This document shows, piece after piece, positions 1 to 5,327 of a stretch of 5,402 bases of DNA (positions within the stretch are counted from its first letter, which is position 1; every line of letters begins with the position of its first letter). The DNA is taken from contig JBEAQD010000051.1 of NCBI GenBank assembly GCA_041164045.1, forward strand, positions 1 through 5,402, in the 5' to 3' direction. The position numbers were made by a program, and so were the translations under genes. The DNA is from CALRBF01 sp041164045 (lineage in GTDB: Bacteria; Patescibacteriota; Minisyncoccia; SW-4-49-11). Under the pieces are notes generated by a model. That model did no database searches. It was not told the origin of the DNA and worked only from the letters and a program-made list of their open reading frames with translations.

Positions 1-10
1 TGAGGGGCAA

Positions 11-30
11 CTGCCTCCTACGGGAGGTAG
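11..30. repeat. Short GC-rich hairpin (first repeat unit)
   Basis: CTGCCTCC (11-18) pairs with GGAGGTAG (23-30) around a TACG loop, giving eight pairs of which one is G-T. The 3' part, GGGAGGTAGTG, is repeated exactly at 181-191, which links this hairpin to the repeat family. It abuts the long nested hairpin at 30-106. Confidence 0.6.
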
Positions 31-106
31 TGAGTTCAAGAATTCCATCATCGTATAAGGCCTCTGTGCCTTATACTGGATGAGGGGACTAAATTCTTGA
101 ACTCAT
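30..106. repeat. Long nested inverted repeat / cruciform-capable hairpin
   Basis: The outer arms TGAGTTCAAGAATT (31-44) and AATTCTTGAACTCA (92-105) are perfect 14-bp complements, and a G-T pair can extend them by one. Inside, GTATAAGGC (53-61) and GCCTTATAC (68-76) are perfect 9-bp complements around a CTCTGT loop. The intervening sequence can add a short CATC/GATG pairing (46-49 with 79-82). As RNA this would be a stable imperfect rod of about 76 nt. It occupies the place of the second hairpin of a repeat unit whose first hairpin is 11-30. I do not recognise it as a known ncRNA; it could also be DNA-level structure only. Confidence 0.6.
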
Positions 107-167
107 CGGGCTGGAATTTTAGATTAAGGTATGATTTTGTAGCGGAGGGTTTATCTATCCATTGCGT

Positions 168-215
168 TTTTGTCTCCCTTGGGAGGTAGTGCCCGAAATA
201 GACTGAAAGTCTGGG
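168..215 (+). repeat. Two-hairpin repeat unit (diverged)
   Basis: TTTTGTCTCCCTT (168-180) is identical over 13 nt to the outer edge of the unit at 4305-4352 read on the minus strand, so this is a family member. CTCCC (174-178) faces GGGAG (181-185). A second hairpin, AGACT-GAA-AGTCT (200-212), is perfect and is enclosed by CCC (192-194) and GGG (213-215). The usual GGTGGAT end is not recognisable here. Confidence 0.55.
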
Positions 216-252
216 AAAAGGGAATTAATCACCCTAATTAGGAAGGCAGCGA

Positions 253-310
253 GGAGCTATAGCTCCGAGTGTCGGAAACCGAGGGTGTCCGAGACGGGGT
301 TTTAGGGGGA
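253..310 (+). repeat. Degenerate hairpin unit with perfect palindrome
   Basis: GGAGCTATAGCTCC (253-266) is a perfect 14-bp palindrome. It is followed by TCGG-AAA-CCGA (272-282) and the short GTC-CGA-GAC (287-295), then G-rich sequence. The order of hairpins followed by a G-rich tail resembles the clearer units elsewhere in the window, so I read this as a decayed or variant member. The family assignment is inference. Confidence 0.4.
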
Positions 311-345
311 TTAATGGAAATGGTTAGTTTTCCCGTGGAGGAATG

Positions 346-403
346 TTGGCCAAACCTGTGAGGTTTCACAGGAGCAAATCCCATTTGCGACGGATGGGGT
401 GGA
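346..403 (+). repeat. Tandem-hairpin unit with alternative pairings
   Basis: CCTGTGA (355-361) pairs with TCACAGG (366-372), and GCAAAT (374-379) pairs with ATTTGC (383-388) around a CCC loop. Both stems are perfect. The first can also refold as AAACCT (352-357) with AGGTTT (361-366). TTGGCCAA (346-353) is an adjoining palindrome. The tail GACGGATGGGGTGGA (389-403) resembles the GGAGGTGGAT tail of other units, so the architecture is shared although the stem sequences are different. Confidence 0.5.
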
Positions 404-429
404 GTATTTTGCAACTTTAGTTTTCTGTG

Positions 430-470
430 TCCTCCTTCGGAGGAGGTGCCCCGAAGGGGCGGAGGTGGAT
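430..470 (+). repeat. Two-hairpin GC-rich repeat, plus orientation
   Basis: Hairpin 1 is TCCTCC-TTC-GGAGGA (430-444) and hairpin 2 is GCCCC-GAA-GGGGC (448-460), both perfect. GGAGGTGGAT (461-470) closes the unit and its GGAGG can alternatively pair with the opening CCTCC. It faces the inverted unit at 491-525 across 20 AT-rich bases, and together they form a REPIN-like doublet. Confidence 0.8.
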
Positions 471-490
471 TGAGATAAAAACTAAATTCT

Positions 491-525
491 ATCCACCCCG
501 CCCTACGGGCACCCCTCAAGAGGGG
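491..525 (-). repeat. Two-hairpin GC-rich repeat, minus orientation
   Basis: ATCCACC (491-497) is the exact complement of GGTGGAT at 464-470 in the facing unit. It is followed by GCCC-TAC-GGGC (500-510) and CCCCT-CAAG-AGGGG (512-525). Read on the minus strand, the order is hairpin, hairpin, GGGGTGGAT, as in the plus-oriented units. The stem bases differ from those of its partner while pairing is kept. Confidence 0.75.
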
Positions 526-596
526 AATTTAAGGGACTGAAAGGTCGCCCCTACAATTCATCACTCACAATTAAAACATATCCCCATTACCAAAAT

Positions 597-625
597 TTGC
601 TAAAAATCTAAATTTATGATATAAT
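597..625 (+). promoter_or_regulatory. Sigma70-like promoter for the MBL gene
   Basis: A consensus TATAAT (620-625) is preceded by TG at 617-618, giving an extended -10. TTGCTA (597-602) sits exactly 17 bases upstream and matches four of six bases of the -35 consensus. Transcription would start near 632, leaving a leader of about 26 nt that is rich in A and has no Shine-Dalgarno sequence before the ATG at 658. Confidence 0.7.
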
Positions 626-657
626 GAAGTCATAGTAAAATAATATAAACATAAACA

Positions 658-2040
658 ATGGTAAGTATTCAATTTTGTGGAGGAGCAGGTTCAGTAACAG
701 GGGCTAATTATGTCATAGATAATGGTAAGGTTAGATTTGTTGTAGATTGTGGTCTTATTCAGGGTGGTCGTGAAGCTGATGAGCTGAATTATGTGCCTTT
801 TGCGTATGATCCTAAAGCTATTGATTTTATGATAGCTACTCATACTCATATTGACCATATTGGAAGAACACCAAAATTAGTCAAAGAGGGGTTCAGAGGG
901 GAGATATATTCTACTTATCCTACTGAGGAATTTGCTGAGATATCTCTTAGAGATACGGTATCTATTATGGAGCATGATAAAACTCAAGTACCTCTGTTTA
1001 GCGATGAAGATGTAGATCAAGCTGTTTCACAGTGGAGAGGTAGGGAGTATCATGAAATATACGAAATTAATGAAAATATTTCATTTAGATTTCAAGATGC
1101 CGGACATATCTTGGGTTCTGCTATTACTGAAATTTGGGTGTTAGATCCAGAAAAAGGTAAAAGAATCAAATTAGTATTCTCAGGTGATTTGGGTAATGTA
1201 CCTTCAGTATTGCTAAGAAAATACGACTATATAGCCGAAGCCGACTATGTGATAGTAGAGTCCTGTTATGGAGATAGAATTCATCAAAAATTAGCTGAGA
1301 GAAAAGAAATCTTAAAACAAGCTATCAAAGACACTATAGAGCGAAAGTCGGTTTTACTTATGCCTGCTTTTTCTATTGAGAGAACACAGGATATTCTGTA
1401 TGAACTCAATGATATTATAGAGAATCACTCTGGAAATGGTTTACAAAGAGGTAGAGTCGGTAAAATTGATGTATATCTTGACTCTCCTCTCGCTATTAAA
1501 GCTACTAATATACATTCCAAATATACTCAATATTATAATCAAGAAGCCAAACAGCTAGCCAAAACTGATGATATTTTCGATTTTCCATTCTTAACTTTCA
1601 CTGAGAGTAGAGAAGATTCTATGAGGATCAATAGCCAACCTCAACCTAAAATGATTATGGCAGGATCTGGGATGTCTACAGGAGGGAGAGTTCTGTATCA
1701 TGAGGAAAGGTATTTATCAGACCCTAAGAATATTTTGTTATTTGTAGGTTATCAGGCTCCATACACTTTGGGTAGAAGAATTTTGGAGGGTGAGAGTCCA
1801 GTCTATATACATAATCACCCAATAGAAAATAGAATAGAAGTAAGAAGAGTGGAGGGGTATTCCGCTCATGCGGATCAGGAAATGTTATTAGACTGGTTGT
1901 CTAAGATCAAAAATTCCCAAAATGTATTCGTAGTACAAGGGGAACAAGAAGCCTCACAGACTTTGGCAGATGCTATCAAAAGCAATTTACATATTCAAGC
2001 ACAAGTCCCTACTGAAAATGAAATAGTTATATTAAGCTAA
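658..2040 (+). CDS. Beta-CASP metallo-beta-lactamase-fold protein, probable RNA-processing exonuclease
   Basis: This 460-residue protein has the full architecture of the YSH1/CPSF73-like bacterial family, whose members are zinc-dependent RNA nucleases. Zinc-site motifs are visible in order: Asp30 (VVDCG), His62-x-His64-x-Asp66-His67 (HTHIDH), His150 (DAGHILGSA) and Asp177 (SGDLG). The beta-CASP insert follows with motif A at Glu201 (ESCYGD), the GSGMSTGGRV loop and motif B at His404 (YSAHAD). Motif C, normally His in a VHGE context in RNA-acting members, is Gln427 here (VVQGEQ), which could alter the second zinc site. The length and the N-terminal GGAGSVTG start agree with the family, so the ATG at 658 is well placed despite lacking a ribosome binding site. 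No signal peptide or membrane segment is seen, so it should be cytoplasmic. The next gene begins 5 bases after its stop. The family is clear; the exact RNA substrate is not. Confidence 0.9.
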   Translation: MVSIQFCGGAGSVTGANYVIDNGKVRFVVDCGLIQGGREADELNYVPFAYDPKAIDFMIATHTHIDHIGRTPKLVKEGFRGEIYSTYPTEEFAEISLRDTVSIMEHDKTQVPLFSDEDVDQAVSQWRGREYHEIYEINENISFRFQDAGHILGSAITEIWVLDPEKGKRIKLVFSGDLGNVPSVLLRKYDYIAEADYVIVESCYGDRIHQKLAERKEILKQAIKDTIERKSVLLMPAFSIERTQDILYELNDIIENHSGNGLQRGRVGKIDVYLDSPLAIKATNIHSKYTQYYNQEAKQLAKTDDIFDFPFLTFTESREDSMRINSQPQPKMIMAGSGMSTGGRVLYHEERYLSDPKNILLFVGYQAPYTLGRRILEGESPVYIHNHPIENRIEVRRVEGYSAHADQEMLLDWLSKIKNSQNVFVVQGEQEASQTLADAIKSNLHIQAQVPTENEIVILS

Positions 2041-2045
2041 AATTT

Positions 2046-4100
2046 ATGCAAGAATTATTTTATCCAGATAGTATAGCCATTATCGGAGCATCCCGTAATC
2101 AGTCTAAAATTGGATCTATAATTTTTCATAATATCCTGAAGACTAACTATAAGGGAGATTTATTCTTAGTAAATCCATCAGCAAGGAAAATTGAAGGTTA
2201 TCCAGTTTATAAGGATATTAATCAATTACCTCAAGGTATAAAATTAGCTATTATAGTTATTCCAGCTCAATTTGTCCTACAGTCTATAGAAGATTTAGGT
2301 AAAAAAGGAGTCAAATATGCAGTAATAATCTCAGCAGGATTCAAAGAATCAGGGGCAGAAGGGAGAAAAAGAGAACAAAATTTAGCTAAATTAGCAAAAT
2401 TATATGGAATTAGAATTATAGGACCAAATTGTCTTGGAATTATTAACAATGACTCCAATAAATATGCCTACAATGGTTCTTTTGGATTATTATCTAATCG
2501 CACTGGGAATGTTTCTTTGATTTCACAATCAGGAGCTTTGATCTCAGCTTTTATCAATAAGGCAGACAAATTAAATATAGGTTTTAATAAAATTATTAGT
2601 CTCGGGAACAAATTAGACTTAGATGAAGTAGATGCTATTGAATATTTTGAGAAAGATACCAAAACTAAAGTAATTAGCCTTTATCTAGAAGGAATAGCAA
2701 GGCCAGTGGAATTTATCAGGGCTATCAAAAAGTCTCAAAAACCGATTATTATACTCAAATCTGGTAGATCAGAGATGTCCAAAAAAACTATTCAATCCCA
2801 TACAGGTTCTATGGCAGGGAATGAAATTATTATAGACACTCTGTTAGAAGAAGCAGGAGCTATTATAGTATATTCCTTAGAACAGCTTTTTGATACTGTA
2901 CAGATATTTTCCAAGTTCCAAAATGTTGCGAGATTTGGTACAGCAATTGTAACTAATGCTGGAGGTTTAGGAGTATTATCTGTAGATGCTAGTGTAGAAT
3001 TATCTCTCAAATTAGCTAAAATCGAGCCAAAAGCTATTCAGCAATTAGAAAAAGTTTTACCATCAGCTGCTAGCACCCAAAATCCAATAGACATATTAGG
3101 AGATGCTGATGCCATTAGATATCGTGAAACTTTACAAATCCTAGTCAAAGAAAAGTCAGTTAGCTCTATAATTGTCTTGATTAGCCCACAAGTTATGACA
3201 CCTCTAGCAGAAATAGGTAGAGTAATTCAAGAAATAGCCACCAAAAACCCACATAAACCAATTATTACAGTAGCAGTAGGTGGAGAAATTGTAGAAAAAT
3301 TAAATAATGAATTAAAAGATTTACCATATTTTGAGACTCCAGAAAGAGCCGTCCGTGCCTTAACTTGTCTTTATAATTGGAGCTATCAAACTCCAAATGC
3401 CAAGCTATGGGATGAACCTACCACCTATGTCAAAAAATCATCTATACAAGATATCAATCAAGCATTAGAGCAAGATAAAGAGCAAGGATTATTAAGTGCC
3501 TCTTGGAATACAGTAAATCTAATAGCCAAAGAATTAGCATTGGAATTACCTAAAACCTTAGATATACAGTCCAGCTCAGATATAAATAAAGTAGACAAAA
3601 AATTACAATACCCCCTAGTACTCAAAGATATAAACCCAAATATATTACATCGCACAGATGCAGGATTAGTAAAAGTTGGAATTCAGTCAAACGATGAAAT
3701 CAAAGCATTTTATAAAAAACACAAAGATGGACAAATTATAGCTCAAGAACAAGCCAAAAAGGGGATAGAAGTATTCGTAGGAGTCAAGCGAGACCCTCAA
3801 TTAGGAACAGTTCTTTTATTAGGTTCAGGAGGAATATATGCCGAAATTTTAGGTGATATAGCCTTTGCTAGTATGCCAATTACAAAACCATATATCATCA
3901 AAACCCTCAAGAAAACCAAAATTTATAAAATACTAAACGGAGCCAGAGGTATAGAATACGATATGAATTGGTTAGTAGATACAATTTTCCAACTCAATCT
4001 ATTAGTCTATTCCGTACCCTCAATTCAAGAATTAGATGTCAATCCAATTATAGTCTACCCAAAAGGAGGATGTATTCTAGACCTCAAGGTAATTATATAA
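2046..4100 (+). CDS. ADP-forming acyl-CoA (acetyl-CoA) synthetase, fused alpha-beta subunits
   Basis: Enzymes of this family convert acyl-CoA, ADP and phosphate to acid, CoA and ATP, a substrate-level phosphorylation step in fermentation. The 684 residues carry all the expected parts. A CoA-binding Rossmann domain opens the protein (IIGAS near residue 12; IGPNCLG around 125-131). The ligase domain has SQSGAL (160-165), YLEG with Glu215, and catalytic His252 in SHTGSMAG. A third CoA-ligase domain spans about 295-440. A C-terminal ATP-grasp beta part starts near 470, with the second phosphohistidine candidate His535 (LHRTDAG), GSGGI (593-597) and ELDVNP (662-667). Both histidines needed for the phosphate relay are present, so it should be active. 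The start follows the previous stop by 5 bases with no promoter or Shine-Dalgarno sequence, so co-transcription with the MBL gene is likely. Substrate choice among acetyl-, propionyl- or aryl-CoA cannot be read from the sequence. A protein-acetyltransferase fusion is excluded by the lack of a GNAT domain. Confidence 0.9.
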   Translation: MQELFYPDSIAIIGASRNQSKIGSIIFHNILKTNYKGDLFLVNPSARKIEGYPVYKDINQLPQGIKLAIIVIPAQFVLQSIEDLGKKGVKYAVIISAGFKESGAEGRKREQNLAKLAKLYGIRIIGPNCLGIINNDSNKYAYNGSFGLLSNRTGNVSLISQSGALISAFINKADKLNIGFNKIISLGNKLDLDEVDAIEYFEKDTKTKVISLYLEGIARPVEFIRAIKKSQKPIIILKSGRSEMSKKTIQSHTGSMAGNEIIIDTLLEEAGAIIVYSLEQLFDTVQIFSKFQNVARFGTAIVTNAGGLGVLSVDASVELSLKLAKIEPKAIQQLEKVLPSAASTQNPIDILGDADAIRYRETLQILVKEKSVSSIIVLISPQVMTPLAEIGRVIQEIATKNPHKPIITVAVGGEIVEKLNNELKDLPYFETPERAVRALTCLYNWSYQTPNAKLWDEPTTYVKKSSIQDINQALEQDKEQGLLSASWNTVNLIAKELALELPKTLDIQSSSDINKVDKKLQYPLVLKDINPNILHRTDAGLVKVGIQSNDEIKAFYKKHKDGQIIAQEQAKKGIEVFVGVKRDPQLGTVLLLGSGGIYAEILGDIAFASMPITKPYIIKTLKKTKIYKILNGARGIEYDMNWLVDTIFQLNLLVYSVPSIQELDVNPIIVYPKGGCILDLKVII

Positions 4101-4121
4101 GTTTCAAATTATAGCTGTCCT

Positions 4122-4150
4122 AGTGTAGTCTTTCTACACTCTGATCTTTT
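4122..4150 (+). terminator. Possible rho-independent terminator of the MBL-synthetase unit
   Basis: AGTGTAG (4122-4128) pairs perfectly with CTACACT (4134-4140) around TCTTT, starting 21 bases after the stop codon. The only T run (4147-4150) is short and lies six bases beyond the stem, and the stem is only moderately GC-rich, so termination may be weak. Its position favours a terminator over chance. Confidence 0.4.
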
Positions 4151-4193
4151 GTCCACCCTTTGGAGGAAGAAAGCTCTCAAGATGGCGACAAAA
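4147..4193 (+). repeat. Decayed two-hairpin repeat unit
   Basis: TTTTGTC (4147-4153) and GACAAAA (4187-4193) are perfect outer complements. The inner CCACCCTTTGGAGG (4153-4166) matches the family's first-hairpin core, CCCTTTGGAGG, but its stem is imperfect, and the second hairpin is hardly recognisable. It therefore looks like an older or damaged copy. Confidence 0.5.
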
Positions 4194-4206
4194 AACTGGA
4201 ATAAAC

Positions 4207-4250
4207 TGTCCCCCTTTGGAGGGGGAAGCCTGAAAGGCGGGGGTGGATAG
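4207..4250 (+). repeat. Two-hairpin repeat, plus orientation
   Basis: TCCCCC (4209-4214) pairs with GGGGGA (4221-4226) around TTTGGA. GCCT-GAA-AGGC (4228-4238) is the second hairpin, and GGGGGTGGATAG (4239-4250) closes the unit. The core CCCTTTGGAGGG (4212-4223) recurs inverted at 4333-4344, and GGGTGGATAGA (4241-4251) recurs inverted at 4304-4314, which makes this the left arm of a doublet. Confidence 0.8.
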
Positions 4251-4304
4251 ATATTATAGTACTTTTTAAATTAAAATTATTGTATAAGATTTATAGATTA
4301 GATT

Positions 4305-4352
4305 CTATCCACCCTCCCCCTAACGGGGGGCTCCCTCCAAAGGGAGACAAAA
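4305..4352 (-). repeat. Two-hairpin repeat, minus orientation
   Basis: CTATCCACCC (4305-4314) is the inner end. It is followed by CCCCC-TAAC-GGGGG (4316-4329), then CTCCCT-CCAA-AGGGAG (4331-4346) and the outer edge GACAAAA (4346-4352). It is the right arm of the doublet with 4207-4250, separated by about 54 AT-rich bases. The outer edge matches 168-180 exactly over 13 nt. Confidence 0.8.
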
Positions 4353-4376
4353 TGCTCATAGGGCAGCAAACATAAT

Positions 4377-4424
4377 CTATCCTCCTTTGGAGGAGGTGTC
4401 ACCGTAGGTGACGGAGGAGGATAG
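4377..4424 (+). repeat. Single two-hairpin repeat with alternative 9-bp closing stem
   Basis: Hairpin 1 is TCCTCC-TTT-GGAGGA (4380-4394) and hairpin 2 is GTCACC-GTA-GGTGAC (4398-4412), both perfect. The ends CTATCCTCC (4377-4385) and GGAGGATAG (4416-4424) are also perfect complements, so the outer stem competes with hairpin 1 for the same bases. No inverted partner lies downstream. It ends about 60 bases before the hsdM -10 element. Confidence 0.75.
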
Positions 4425-4485
4425 CACGACGGGTGTGGACACAATTCAAAATTTAACACCACTCCTACCCAAAAGCCCCAAAATG

Positions 4486-4494
4486 TGGTATAAT
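4486..4494 (+). promoter_or_regulatory. Extended -10 promoter for hsdM
   Basis: TGGTATAAT is a full consensus -10 with the extended TG. At the 17-base spacing, the -35 position (4466-4471) is TACCCA, a poor match, so the promoter probably relies on the extended -10. Transcription would start near 4501 and leave a leader of about 23 nt, rich in A and C and without a Shine-Dalgarno sequence, before the ATG at 4524. Confidence 0.6.
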
Positions 4495-4523
4495 GAAAGA
4501 TATACAACAACAATCAACATTAT

Positions 4524-5327
4524 ATGTTCGAACAGACATTCAAAAATATAGACGATATACTCCGTAAAGCGGGAGGCTCTCAGACTGAGCTTGATTATGT
4601 AGAGCAGACATCTTGGATTTTGTTTCTCAAATATCTTGATGATTTAGAAAAAGACAAAGCAGTAGCAGCCAAACTAAGAGGAGAAGAATATACTCCAATT
4701 ATAGCTCCAGAATATCAGTGGAGTAATTGGGCAATGCCATTAGATGCAAATGGTAAATTAGATTATAATAAAGCCCTTACGGGAGATGATTTGAATGAAT
4801 TTGTAAACTTAAAATTATTCCCATATCTCAAAAATTTCAAAACCATAGCCCAAAGCTACGATACCATCGAATATAAAATAGGAGAAATATTCAGTGAACT
4901 CAAAAATAAAATCGCCAGCGGCTATGGACTAAGAGAAATCATAGAATTGATTGGTAAATTACGCTTTAGAACTCATACCGAAAAACATGAAATGAGTCAC
5001 CTGTATGAAGCCAAAATCAAGAATATGGGTAATGCAGGCCGCAATGGGGGAGAATATTATACCCCAAGACCACTTATCACCACTATCATCAAAGTAGTAG
5101 ACCCCAAAATTGGACAGACTATTTATGATGGAGCAGTAGGGTCAGCGGGATTCCTTGTCGAAGCCTTCGAATATCTAATCAAAGATAAAGAACTTACCAC
5201 CACTGAATCGGAAATTCTTCAGAAAAAAACTTTTTATGGAAAAGAAAAAGGTTCACTAGCCTATAGATATTACACGGAATCGAAGCTCCTAATATCATAC
5301 ACACCAATACACTCACCGAAAATATAG
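4524..5327 (+). CDS. hsdM: Type I restriction-modification DNA methylase HsdM, frameshifted and truncated
   Basis: HsdM transfers a methyl group from S-adenosylmethionine to adenine in the recognition site, within a complex with HsdS and, for cleavage, HsdR. The start MFEQTFKNIDDILRK and the helical HsdM N-terminal domain (about residues 5-130) are typical. The methyltransferase domain follows, with GEYYTPR (176-182), the cofactor-binding motif I variant DGAVGSAGFL (202-211) and FYGKEK (237-242). Homology in this frame stops at Tyr247 (codon ending 5264). The last 20 residues before the TAG are out-of-frame sequence. The real continuation lies in another frame from about 5267 and contains the catalytic NPPF motif. 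As it reads, the product lacks motif IV and the rest of the domain, so it should be inactive. Full-length family members are roughly 480-520 residues. The break may be a real mutation or an assembly error. The upstream homopolymer at 5223-5229 is not the cause, since the frame is intact beyond it. Confidence 0.85.
   Translation: MFEQTFKNIDDILRKAGGSQTELDYVEQTSWILFLKYLDDLEKDKAVAAKLRGEEYTPIIAPEYQWSNWAMPLDANGKLDYNKALTGDDLNEFVNLKLFPYLKNFKTIAQSYDTIEYKIGEIFSELKNKIASGYGLREIIELIGKLRFRTHTEKHEMSHLYEAKIKNMGNAGRNGGEYYTPRPLITTIIKVVDPKIGQTIYDGAVGSAGFLVEAFEYLIKDKELTTTESEILQKKTFYGKEKGSLAYRYYTESKLLISYTPIHSPKI

Larger units (their letters stand above)
1..596. other. Non-coding, hairpin-rich intergenic block
   Basis: No convincing gene lies here. 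The open frames across it (for example one on the minus strand at 238-519) translate to low-complexity Pro/Ser/Arg-rich protein and run straight across inverted repeats. The block is visibly more GC-rich than the genes and consists of small hairpin units, each described separately. The stretch 526-596 after the last unit is AT-rich and unremarkable, apart from a short GGTCGCCCC segment (543-551) just before the promoter. The left end may cut through a further unit, because the first bases are already G-rich. Confidence 0.75.
4101..4485. other. Non-coding, repeat-rich intergenic block
   Basis: This gap between the synthetase gene and the hsdM promoter holds no credible gene. A minus-strand open frame at 4298-4513 is a read-through of inverted repeats and gives Pro-rich protein. 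The block contains a possible terminator, one decayed repeat, an inverted pair and one single unit. The AT-rich core 4252-4303 between the paired units has no clear feature. After the last unit, 4425-4485 leads directly into the promoter. Confidence 0.75.

Noticed and set aside
171..310. Known structured RNA such as RNase P RNA, tmRNA or a group II intron domain
   Set aside because: None of the conserved signature sequences of these RNAs could be found.
238..519. Minus-strand open frame of 93 codons
   Set aside because: It crosses several inverted repeats, gives low-complexity Pro/Ser-rich protein and has no promoter or recognisable domain.
1..525. CRISPR array
   Set aside because: The units are not identical direct repeats with regular unique spacers; they differ in stem sequence and orientation.
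4281..4290. Promoter -10 (TATAAG) within the doublet core
   Set aside because: It lies in generally AT-rich sequence without a matching -35, and any gene it could serve already has a better promoter at 4486.
4298..4513. Minus-strand open frame of 71 codons
   Set aside because: It spans two repeat units and the hsdM promoter; the protein is Pro-rich repeat read-through.
5223..5229. Poly-A slippage as the cause of the hsdM frameshift
   Set aside because: The frame is still correct after the run (FYGKEK and SLAY follow in frame); the break lies at 5264-5267.
658..5327. Alternative genetic code with TGA read as glycine
   Set aside because: The two intact genes reach full family length with standard stops (TAA), and glycines are encoded by GGN; no in-frame TGA needs recoding.
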